Of a stretch of 64,000 nt of DNA, positions 52,504-60,040 are shown piece by piece; position 1 is the stretch's first letter; each line of letters starts with the position of its first letter. A program made the translations under genes and the position numbers. Under the pieces are notes generated by a model. It was not told the DNA's origin. It did no database searches and saw nothing but the letters and a program-made list of their open reading frames with translations. This stretch comes from Ramlibacter montanisoli (GTDB lineage: Bacteria; Pseudomonadota; Gammaproteobacteria; Burkholderiales; Burkholderiaceae_C): assembly GCF_013087525.1 (NCBI RefSeq), contig NZ_JABFCS010000001.1:3844001-3908000 (forward strand), written 5' to 3'.

Positions 52504-53875
52504 GCACACTCCCCATCCACGACCCGGCGACGGGCGAACTGATCACCACCCTGCCCGCCGACGACGCGGCTTCGGTCGCGCGCAAGGCGCAGGCCGCGCG
52601 CGCGGCGCAGCCCTCCTGGGCCGCTCGCCCGCCGGCGGAACGCAGGCGCTGCATCGAGGGCTTCCGCGCCGGGGTCGTGCGCGACCTGGAGCAGCTCGCG
52701 CGCGTGATGACGCGCGAGACCGGCAAGCCGATCAAGATGTCGCGCAACGAGCTCAATGGCCTGCTGCCGCGCATCGACTTCTTCCTGGCCGAAGCGGAGA
52801 AGGCGACCGCCGCCGAAACCCTGTTCGACGAAGGCGGCATGCGCGAGCAGATCGGGCACGAGCCGCTCGGCGTGGTGGCCAACATCTCGGCCTGGAACTA
52901 CCCCTGGTTCGTCGGCTGCAACGTGATCCTGCCGGCGCTGCTCACCGGCAACGCCGTCCTCTACAAGCCTCCGAATACGCGGCGATGACCGGGCTGGAGA
53001 TCACGCGCCTGCTGCACGAAGCGGGCGTGCCGCGCGAGGTGATGGCCTGCCTGGTGGGCGCCGGCGAGGTGGGCACGGCGCTGCTCGCGCAAGCGGTGGA
53101 CGGCGTCTTCTTCACCGGCTCGCACGCCACCGGCCAGCGCATCGCCGAGGCGGTCGGCAAGCGCTTCGTCAAGCTGCAGCTGGAGCTCGGTGGCAAGGAC
53201 CCGACCTACGTGTGCGAGGACGCGGACCCCAAGGCCGCCGCCGAGTCGCTGGCCGACGGCGCCATGTACAACACCGGGCAGAGCTGCTGCTCGGTGGAGC
53301 GCATCTACGTGCACGAGAAGATCCACGATGCCTTCGTCGCCCACTTCGTGCAGACCGTGCGCGGCTACAAGATGGGCGACCCGATGAGCGAGGACACCTA
53401 CATCGGCGCGATCACGCGCGCGCCGCAGCTCGAGGTGCTGGACCGGCAGGTGGCCGACGCGCAGCGCAAGGGCGCCGCCGACCTGCTGCTGGGCGGCCGC
53501 AAGGGCCAGGGGCCCGGCAACTGGTACGAGCCCACGGTGCTGGTGAACGTGAACCACGAGATGGAGGTCATGCGCGAGGAGAGCTTCGGCCCGGTGGTCG
53601 GCATCCAGAAGGTGCGCGACGACCACGAGGCGCTGGAGCTGATGAACGACACGCGCTACGGCCTGACGGCGGGGGTCTTCACGCCCGACGAGGAACGCGC
53701 GCGCAGCATCCTGGCCCACGTGCGCGCGGGCACCGTGTACTGGAACTGCTGCGACCGGGTCAGCCCGCGCCTGCCCTGGAGCGGCGTGGGCGACTCCGGC
53801 GTGGGCCTCACGCTGTCCACCTACGGCATCCAGACCTTCACCCGGCCCAAGGCCTGGCACCTGCGCAAGGCGTGA
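52500..53875 (+). CDS. Aldehyde dehydrogenase, one frameshift
   Basis: A NAD(P)-dependent aldehyde dehydrogenase of about 458 residues. The catalytic Glu is in LQLELGGKDPTYV and Cys in NTGQSCCSVERIYV; TGSHATGQRIAE is the coenzyme motif. One base is missing at 52967-52972; restoration gives VLYKPSEYAAMTG. It overlaps the hydrolase gene before it and the HAD gene after it (four bases each). It is the second ALDH of the locus and probably acts on a gamma-glutamyl aldehyde (PuuC-like), distinct from PhnY. Confidence 0.9.
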
Positions 53876-54537
53876 AACCGCGCCTGGCCCTGTTCGACCT
53901 GGACCACACGCTGCTGCACGGCGACAGCGACGGGCTCTGGTGCGGCTTCCTGATGGACGAGGGCGTGCTGGAGCGGGCCGCCTTCGCCGCGCGCAACGCG
54001 GACATGGAAGCGCAGTACCAGGCCGGCACGGTCGATGCAGTGGCCTTCGCCAATTTCTACGTGAGCACCCTGGCGGGGCGCACGCCCGCGCAATGGGAGC
54101 CGCTGCGCCGGCGCTTCCTGCACGAAGTGGTGGCGCCGCGCATCCCGCGCGATGCGCTGGCGCTGGTGCGCGGGCACCTGGAGGCGCAGGACCTGGTGGT
54201 GCTGACCACGGCGACCAACCGCTTCATCACCGAACTGACGGCGGCGCACTTCGGCATCCCGCACCTGCTGGCGACCGAGCCGGAACTGCAGGACGGCGTC
54301 TTCACAGGGCGCGCCACGGGAACGCTCAACATGCGCGAAGGCAAGGTGGCGCGCCTGCACGCCTTCCTGGCGCAGCGCGGGCTGCAGCTGGCCGGCCTGC
54401 ACAGCACCGCCTACAGCGATTCGCGCAACGACCTGCCGCTGCTGCAGGCAGTGGATGTCGCCGTGGCCGTGCATCCCGATGCGACGCTGGCCGCCATCGC
54501 CGCCGAGCGCGGCTGGAAAGTCCTGCACCTGGCGTAG
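53872..54537 (+). CDS. HAD-IB family hydrolase
   Basis: A phosphatase-like protein of 221 residues, intact. Catalytic Asp in ALFDLDHTLLHGDSD, motif II Thr in VVLTTATNRFIT, and SDSRNDLPLL as motif IV. The group includes phosphoserine phosphatase-like enzymes. It starts with GTG 53872 overlapping the aldehyde dehydrogenase stop and is the last gene of the operon. The substrate is unknown; a phospho-amino-alcohol would be consistent with the locus. Confidence 0.85.
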   Translation: MKPRLALFDLDHTLLHGDSDGLWCGFLMDEGVLERAAFAARNADMEAQYQAGTVDAVAFANFYVSTLAGRTPAQWEPLRRRFLHEVVAPRIPRDALALVRGHLEAQDLVVLTTATNRFITELTAAHFGIPHLLATEPELQDGVFTGRATGTLNMREGKVARLHAFLAQRGLQLAGLHSTAYSDSRNDLPLLQAVDVAVAVHPDATLAAIAAERGWKVLHLA

Positions 54538-54573
54538 GCTGGCGGTGAGCGCCAGCGAACCCCAGCGCCCCCT

Positions 54574-55602
54574 TCACACCCAGCTGCCTTCCCGCAACTC
54601 CCGCGTCAGCCACGCCGCATAGATCGGCGCCGCCACCAGTCCCGCCACCCCGAACGCCGCCTCCAGCACCAGCATGGCCGCCAGCATCCCGTAGGTCGGC
54701 ACGTTGGTCCGCCCGCCGACGATGCGGGCGTTGAGGAAGTACTCCAGCTTGTGGATCACGACCAGGAAGCCGAGCGAGGCGATGCCCAGCCACACCGACA
54801 CCGTCAGCGCCGCGATCGTGATCGCCGCGTTCGACAGCAGGTTGCCGATGATGGGCACCAGGCTGGCGAAGAAGGTGAAGCCCACCAGCGTGGGCGCCAG
54901 CGGCACGCGGTAGCCCAGCGCGGGCAGAACCACCAGCAGGTAGATGCCGGTGAGGATCGCGTTGATCAGAGAGATGCGCAGCTGCGCCGAGAACACGTCG
55001 CCGAAGGCATTGGCCAGCTGCAGCATGCGCGCCTGCGCCAGCAGGATCAGCGGCCGGCGCGGCGGTGCCTGTTCGTCCGGGCGCGACGCGGCGGCCATCA
55101 GCCCGATCGCCAGGCCGATGATGATGTGCACCAGGACCTTCAGCGCCTCGGCACCCCAGCGCTGCATCTCGCCCGCGTGCTCGCGCAGCCAGCGGCTCAC
55201 GCCGTGCTGCACGGCGTCGGCCGATTCGGGCAGGCGCGAGACGACCCAGGCCGGCGCGGTCGCGCGCAGCTGGTCGAGCGTGTCCGCCACCAGCTGCATC
55301 AGTCGCCCGAGCCCGCCGGACTTGAACAGCAGCTCGAAGGCGGCGAGCAAGGCGAGCAGCAGGACCACGACGGCGCCGAACACGATCAGCCAGCGCACGG
55401 CGCGGATGCGCCAGGAGCCGTGCTCCGGGCCGGTGAAGGTGCGCACGCGGCGGTACAGCACGTAGCCCGTGAGCCCGGCGAACAGCGCCGACAGCAGGTG
55501 CAGCCACAGCAGCGCGAGCAGCACGCCCGCGGCCACCAGAACGCTGCGCAGCCGCAGCACTTCGACCGTGAGCAGGAGGTCTTGTTCGGGGCTGGAGCGC
55601 AT
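54574..55602 (-). CDS. AI-2E family (UPF0118/PerM) membrane transporter
   Basis: A 342-residue inner-membrane protein with about eight helices, intact. The conserved end segment is LVPIIGNLLSNAAITIAALTV and KLEYFLNARIVGGRTNVPTYGMLAAML. Members export autoinducer-2 or other small molecules; the role here is unknown. Converges with the HAD gene, 36 bases apart. Its start borders the low-GC island. Start ATG 55602. Confidence 0.88.
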   Translation of the reverse strand: MRSSPEQDLLLTVEVLRLRSVLVAAGVLLALLWLHLLSALFAGLTGYVLYRRVRTFTGPEHGSWRIRAVRWLIVFGAVVVLLLALLAAFELLFKSGGLGRLMQLVADTLDQLRATAPAWVVSRLPESADAVQHGVSRWLREHAGEMQRWGAEALKVLVHIIIGLAIGLMAAASRPDEQAPPRRPLILLAQARMLQLANAFGDVFSAQLRISLINAILTGIYLLVVLPALGYRVPLAPTLVGFTFFASLVPIIGNLLSNAAITIAALTVSVWLGIASLGFLVVIHKLEYFLNARIVGGRTNVPTYGMLAAMLVLEAAFGVAGLVAAPIYAAWLTRELREGSWV

Positions 55603-55803
55603 GCGACCTATTGTGCCTGCGCAGATAGTTCACGCCGAAGCCTCTGACGGCGCGGACACGTGGAGGGCCGCTGCGATCTCAGCTGCGCATACTTCGTTCT
55701 TGGCTACAACCCCACGGCACTCCGGGGGCCTCATTTCTGAGGTGCGCACGCAGATGGCAACGAAACGACCGCCGCACCAACCTCCGTATCCGCACACCGG
55801 ACG
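55603..55803. other. AT-richer spacer at the left edge of the NYN-NACHT island
   Basis: A 201-base non-coding stretch between the AI-2E gene start and the NACHT stop. GC drops here relative to the flank. It holds a small inverted repeat CCTCA-TTTC-TGAGG (about 55727-55740). I see no tRNA remnant, no integrase and no direct repeat matching the right edge near 58.85 kb. Confidence 0.4.
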
Positions 55804-58068
55804 TTACTGTGCGAGGCGCGTTCTCAGTTGCATTAGGAAGGTGTCGTAGTCCCCATTGGATTGCTGGAGCGCTTCCTGCAGTTGAAACAAGGGAACGTTC
55901 AGCTTGAAGCGTCGCTGGATACCGCCTCCCTTCCAAGGCACCTCTTGCAGCAGCCCGAGATCTATAAGATCAGGCAAGATCTGGTTGAAAAATTCCGGAT
56001 TCTTCGCGCGTCCTAAGCGGAGGCGAATTACTTCCTCGTCAACATGCGTGGACCGTAAGAAAACCCTCAAAAAGCGTTCTAGCTGCCACACACGATCATC
56101 GAGTTCAGCTGGCGCTTCTGGTGCCCCCATGGAGCCGTCGGACACTAGCGCTCCCGCCGCCTTCAAGGCGGATTTAATTTGCGTCGGCTCGAAGAGTTGC
56201 GCATCACCTTGAATGAGCGAGTCTACGAGGCAGTCGTGGAAGGTCAAACCTTCTAAGCTGCCTTCAATGTCTATTCGTTCAAAGTGGCATGACTCGAATC
56301 GGACATCAACCGCGGCGAGAGTGCCTAGTGCGGTGGGCTGCATGGTGCAGCTGCTCAACAAGACAGAGTGAAGCTTCTTTCCCGCTAAGCTGTTGACCGG
56401 AAGGGTTGCTCCGCGGATTTCCAACCGTGTTCGTTCGATGCTCGCGCGATCCATTAGCCAAGCGAGGAGGGCGCCGCAGTTTTCCTTCGCGTATGTGTAC
56501 CCAGTTTCTGCGTCACTGATCTTCTGGAGGAGGAGCGCAGCCTCCCCAACGGTTCCGCCAAATCGCCGATGCGCTCGGACGGCCTGCTCGGCAGTAGGGG
56601 TCGGCAAGATATTCACTCCAAGCAGGCTGCGGAGCTCCGACGACTGACCCCGCGTAAGAGCAGCCCCCAGACCTTCGCCGAGGAAGAAGCTCTGAAAGTC
56701 CTCATGGTCGAAAGCGACAGCTTGCCCTTTAGTGTTTTCGACGATGAGAAGCGAGTGCTGCTTGATACGCTCTTTGATCTGCCTAGTGATCAGCGAATTT
56801 TTCCCCGACGCCTCGCAAAACAGATCTACCAAGAGGTCGACGATATCGAAGCGAAGCGTCCGAGAACTGGTTTGCCACATCTCTAGCGCAAGCATCCTGA
56901 GCAGCTGATGGTGCTCCTCCACAGAGATCAGCGACTCGCCGACGTCGCTGGCTCTATTCAGCCATTTCTCGTTTGCCTCACGCGTGATGATGACGTTGAC
57001 GAAGGTGTAGAAGAAGTCCTCTGGCGACTCGGCGAGTTGAGCCAGCAGCTGCTCGCGACTGTCAGTCCGAATCGAGATATCGAAAAGCCTGCGAACAAGC
57101 ACAGCCCGCGTTAGCAGCGGATGATTCTCCGTGACCCGCGCGGCTACGAGGCCATAGATCTCCTCAGGGTCCGTTACGCCTCGCTGCCGTCCGTATTCAC
57201 AGAACTTGGACATGTCCCAGCGATCGATCTTCAGGCGTGCAAATGATACTGAATGGTCGCCTAGGGCATCCAGCAGTCGCGCTTGTGTGCGGAAGCTCTG
57301 ATATTCAAAGAACGCTTTGCGTGCGGCGACGACGATGGCGCCGCGAGAGTCCAGGGAGCGAACTAGATCGCCCAAGGCGGACACAGCCTCGTCCCTGTTG
57401 CTCTCTACCAGCATTTCTTCGTAACCGTCGAACGCAGGGACAACGGCGCCCAATTTAACGAGTTCGAGGAAAGCGCCGTAATATAGGTATGGGAATCGAA
57501 GTTTGTTGACCAGAGCGGCAACAACGGCATCATCGAACGTGAGAAACGCGCGTCCTCCGAGAGGTATGGGGACCAGCAGTCGGAGCACCCTTTGTTCTTT
57601 CAGCAGCTTGGCCTGCGCGCGCGCGACAAGAGATATCAAGGTCGTCTTTCCCTCGCCCGCATCAGAGGTGAGATACAGAACAGAAGTAGCGCCTGGTATG
57701 TTCGCATTCGTGCGCGTTTGAAGAGTGGCGAACACATCCGTCACCTCTTGCTCGGCATCAAGTTGACTTGACGCGAGGTCGTCCATCAAGCGTCCCGCCG
57801 GCCTGACGAAAGGCATCACGTCTGGAATGCTGGCTAGGATGCGATCAGCCAGTTGCGGAAGCTTGGCTACTCGGGTAAGTAGCCAGGTCCGAGCGTGCAT
57901 GGCCTGCCCGTTTTCTTCTACTAACAGGGCATGGTCGTCCCCGTAACGCAGATTTGCATCGACGATGTCATCCCGAATTGACGCTACGACCTTGCCTTGT
58001 CGAACGTCTACGTCATCCTGTTCGTCCGCGAATGCGCGCAGGATTCTCTTGAAATCGCCAATGTCCAC
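55804..58068 (-). CDS. NACHT-like STAND NTPase, candidate defence effector
   Basis: A 754-residue P-loop NTPase of unknown target. An N-terminal helical region (residues 1-125) precedes the NTPase core: Walker A TSDAGEGKTTL (134-144), acidic motif VVPAFDGYEEM (209-219; NACHT-type DGxxE in place of a plain Walker B), sensor-like IVVAARKAF (245-253). A winged-helix region with FDHEDFQSFFLGEG (453-466) matches the NACHT 'FxHxxFQEyf' motif. The C-terminus contains short pentapeptide-like strands (FESCHFERIDIEGSLEGLTF) and a helical end. Starts at GTG 58068 with AGGAG six bases upstream, 9 bases after the NYN stop. Much lower GC than its neighbours; probably horizontally acquired. Intact. Confidence 0.78.
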   Translation of the reverse strand: MDIGDFKRILRAFADEQDDVDVRQGKVVASIRDDIVDANLRYGDDHALLVEENGQAMHARTWLLTRVAKLPQLADRILASIPDVMPFVRPAGRLMDDLASSQLDAEQEVTDVFATLQTRTNANIPGATSVLYLTSDAGEGKTTLISLVARAQAKLLKEQRVLRLLVPIPLGGRAFLTFDDAVVAALVNKLRFPYLYYGAFLELVKLGAVVPAFDGYEEMLVESNRDEAVSALGDLVRSLDSRGAIVVAARKAFFEYQSFRTQARLLDALGDHSVSFARLKIDRWDMSKFCEYGRQRGVTDPEEIYGLVAARVTENHPLLTRAVLVRRLFDISIRTDSREQLLAQLAESPEDFFYTFVNVIITREANEKWLNRASDVGESLISVEEHHQLLRMLALEMWQTSSRTLRFDIVDLLVDLFCEASGKNSLITRQIKERIKQHSLLIVENTKGQAVAFDHEDFQSFFLGEGLGAALTRGQSSELRSLLGVNILPTPTAEQAVRAHRRFGGTVGEAALLLQKISDAETGYTYAKENCGALLAWLMDRASIERTRLEIRGATLPVNSLAGKKLHSVLLSSCTMQPTALGTLAAVDVRFESCHFERIDIEGSLEGLTFHDCLVDSLIQGDAQLFEPTQIKSALKAAGALVSDGSMGAPEAPAELDDRVWQLERFLRVFLRSTHVDEEVIRLRLGRAKNPEFFNQILPDLIDLGLLQEVPWKGGGIQRRFKLNVPLFQLQEALQQSNGDYDTFLMQLRTRLAQ

Positions 58069-58077
58069 GGGCCTCTC

Positions 58078-58809
58078 CTAGCAAGATAGTTCTATATACG
58101 CAGGTCTCAAAGCGCCCGGTATGGAGCTATGAAGGTGCCGCTGGGGCTGTGCATTCGCTTTTGGATGAATGCGCACGACCTTTCGACCCGCAGTTAGCGC
58201 GAGAAGGATGCCAGGCCAGATGTCCGCGTCTGAAGAAAAAACGACTACCTCCTTGACGCTCGGTTGCCCGCATAAATACGCGATATCCGCGACCATGCAT
58301 GTATCGACCATCTTCTGCTCATTGCGAACGAGGATGTTTCCAGGAACGGCACCGCAGCCTGGGGTAGCACATTGTGTATCGTGCCTCATTCCCGCGAGCT
58401 GCGCGAACCCACAGTTATTCGGAGCCGCGCACTCAGCCCACGGGGAGAACTTGGACGTGAAGCGACGCAAGTTCCGCTCTCTCACAAACGTGCCCTCAAG
58501 CATAGTTGTTGGCGTACAAAGCGGCGCGAACACTAGGTATGCGTGAACCTGAATGGCGGTGGTAGCGCCGGTCGGCGTGAAAGCCATGGGGAAGCCAGCC
58601 TGAATCTGCGGCGCCAGATTTTGTGCCTGGACCGTTAGTCGCCTTCCCTCGCGCCACCCGCCATAAAGAGCGAATTCCACGTCTGTATACGCCGAGAGCG
58701 TTGCTTTTGGGATCGCCTGTATTAGTTGGACGATTAACGGCTGAAGAGGTCCCCGAGCGACGGGTAAGCTAATGTTGTCAAAGTCGACTAAGACGCAAAG
58801 CTTCGCCAA
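58078..58809 (-). CDS. NYN-domain nuclease with inserted four-cysteine motif
   Basis: A 243-residue PIN-like (NYN/LabA) nuclease candidate. VDFDNISL (residues 8-15) gives the first acidic pair and Asn; the Lys/Asp segment QKMVDTCMVADIAYL (165-179) and SSDADIWPG (192-200) supply the others, so all four catalytic acids of NYN are present. Between them (about 127-152) is an insertion with four Cys (C127, C133, C147, C152), possibly a zinc site. Start is TTG 58809 with GGAGG six bases upstream, a weak start codon with a strong ribosome binding site. It is first in an operon with the NACHT gene. Intact. Confidence 0.8.
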   Translation of the reverse strand: MAKLCVLVDFDNISLPVARGPLQPLIVQLIQAIPKATLSAYTDVEFALYGGWREGRRLTVQAQNLAPQIQAGFPMAFTPTGATTAIQVHAYLVFAPLCTPTTMLEGTFVRERNLRRFTSKFSPWAECAAPNNCGFAQLAGMRHDTQCATPGCGAVPGNILVRNEQKMVDTCMVADIAYLCGQPSVKEVVVFSSDADIWPGILLALTAGRKVVRIHPKANAQPQRHLHSSIPGALRPAYIELSC

Positions 58810-58876
58810 GTAGCCTCCAATCGCGCACTGGATACGATGGTGGGTATTGTCTATGCGGCAGAGGCCAAAGGCCTGA

Positions 58877-59443
58877 TTACTTCGCCTTCGGCCTGCCGTA
58901 CTTCGCCGTGAAGCTTGCCTTGCCGATGCTGTTGGCGTTGATCATGAAGCCGGCCAGGGCCGCGGTCGCGTCCGGCGGGATGTCGAGCTTGTCGGTCTTC
59001 AGCGCATGCACGGTGAACACGTAGCGGTGCGGCTTGTCGCCCTGCGGCGGGCAGGTGCCGCCCCAGGCCGCCACGCCGTAGTCGATGCGCACCTGGCGCG
59101 CGCCCTGCGGCAGGTTGGCGTTGCTCGCGTTGCCGGCATCGGGCTTGAGCTCGGTGACGTTCGCGGGGATGTTGATGACCGACCAGTGCCACCAGCCGGA
59201 GCCGGTCGGCGCGTCGGGGTCGTACACCGTGACCGCGTAGCTCTTGGTGTCCTTGGGCGCGCCGCTCCACTGGAGCGCGGGCGACTTGTTCTCGCCGCCG
59301 CAGCCGAACACGTTGGCCTCGAACTTCTTGGGGATGTTGCTGTTCGCCTTGATGTCCGGGCTTTCCAGCTTGAAGCCGGCGGCATGCGCGCCGGTGGCTG
59401 CGGCCAGTGCGATGGCGGCCGCGGCGACCAGGGTTCGGGTCAT
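58877..59443 (-). CDS. YbhB/YbcL-family PEBP (phosphatidylethanolamine-binding-like) protein
   Basis: A 188-residue exported protein, intact. Signal peptide (LVAAAAIALAAATGAHA) then the PEBP fold: FKLESPDIKANSNIPKKF, KSYAVTVYDPDAPTGSGWWH with the DPDAP ligand motif and PCPPQG-like CPPQGDKPHRYVF. Role in bacteria is uncertain. It stands at the right edge of the low-GC island on the same strand and is GC-rich like the chromosome. Confidence 0.9.
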   Translation of the reverse strand: MTRTLVAAAAIALAAATGAHAAGFKLESPDIKANSNIPKKFEANVFGCGGENKSPALQWSGAPKDTKSYAVTVYDPDAPTGSGWWHWSVINIPANVTELKPDAGNASNANLPQGARQVRIDYGVAAWGGTCPPQGDKPHRYVFTVHALKTDKLDIPPDATAALAGFMINANSIGKASFTAKYGRPKAK

Positions 59444-59552
59444 GGGGATCCTCCTGTCGGTGGGGGTCGGGAGGCGATGATGCTACGCAGCCTTGTCGCG
59501 TGGCGCGGCGCCGACATTCGGCTCACCCGTTCGGGGGATGCAGCGCCTTTGC

Positions 59553-59581
59553 TTGACAGTCAGCGTAGCGCACTGTTACAA
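59553..59581 (+). promoter_or_regulatory. Sigma-70-type promoter for the DUF3703 gene
   Basis: TTGACA at 59553-59558, a spacer of exactly 17 bases and TTACAA at 59576-59581, placed 9 bases before the ATG at 59590. Both hexamers are good matches. A start of transcription would fall at the gene start, so translation would be leaderless or nearly so. Confidence 0.65.
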
Positions 59582-59589
59582 ATTGTGCT

Positions 59590-59990
59590 ATGGATTCGCT
59601 CGCCGCGGCCGAACGGCCCCTCGTGTACGAGCGCCTGGTGCGCGGCAGTGCCGCCACCGGGCGCGCCCCTCCCTCCGTCGAGGAGCGCTGGAGCTGGCTG
59701 ATGGCCGCCCACGTGGTCGGCCAGCACCAGGTGTCGCTGCACTTCGACAGCCATCGCCGCATGCTGGGGCTGGCGCGGGAGACGCGCGACTGGGGCGAGG
59801 TCGCGGGGCGCTGCTGCGCATGGCGCTGCTGCCGCTCGGCCACCTGCTCGGTCGCATTCCGCTGGGCAACATCGGCCGTTCGACCGTGCCGGTCACCGCG
59901 CGCATGGAGCCGCCGGAGGCGGTGCAGCGGCTGATCGACTGGGCGGTGCTGGCGGTGCGGATCCCGGCGCTGAGCAAGCCGCCGGTCTAG
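59590..59990 (+). CDS. DUF3703-family protein, one frameshift
   Basis: A small protein of about 133 residues. The first half (RWSWLMAAHVVGQHQVSLHF, then HRRMLGLARETRDWGEVAG) and the second half (LLGRIPLGNIGRSTVPVTARM) fit the DUF3703 layout, an uncharacterised helical family. One base is missing at 59809-59812; restoration gives EVAGRLLRMALLPLGHLLGRIP. Converges with topB. Function unknown; family members often lie near mercury or metal genes, which is not the case here. Confidence 0.65.
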
Positions 59991-60010
59991 GGCGAGCGCC
60001 CCCACCCCAG

Positions 60011-60029
60011 CCCTCCCCGGAGGGGAGGG
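60011..60029. terminator. Strong GC hairpin between convergent DUF3703 and topB
   Basis: CCCTCCCC-GGA-GGGGAGGG, a perfect 8-bp stem with a three-base loop. It lies between the stops at 59990 and 60041. No T-tract follows, so it may be a rho-assisted terminator or a dispersed repeat; elements of this look are common in betaproteobacterial intergenes. Confidence 0.55.
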
Positions 60030-60040
60030 GGCCATGCAGG

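Noticed and set aside
55804..58809. Possible mobile element or prophage remnant
   Set aside because: Lower GC suggests transfer, but there is no integrase, transposase, tRNA or flanking direct repeat that I can see; I therefore call it only an island.
59576..59581. Interpreting the low-GC bases before 59590 as part of the island
   Set aside because: The PEBP gene, which is GC-rich, lies between it and the island; the short AT-rich stretch is explained by a promoter.
60011..60029. GC palindrome as an attachment or recombination site
   Set aside because: It lies between two convergent gene ends, the usual place of a terminator or dispersed repeat, and no mobile gene is near.
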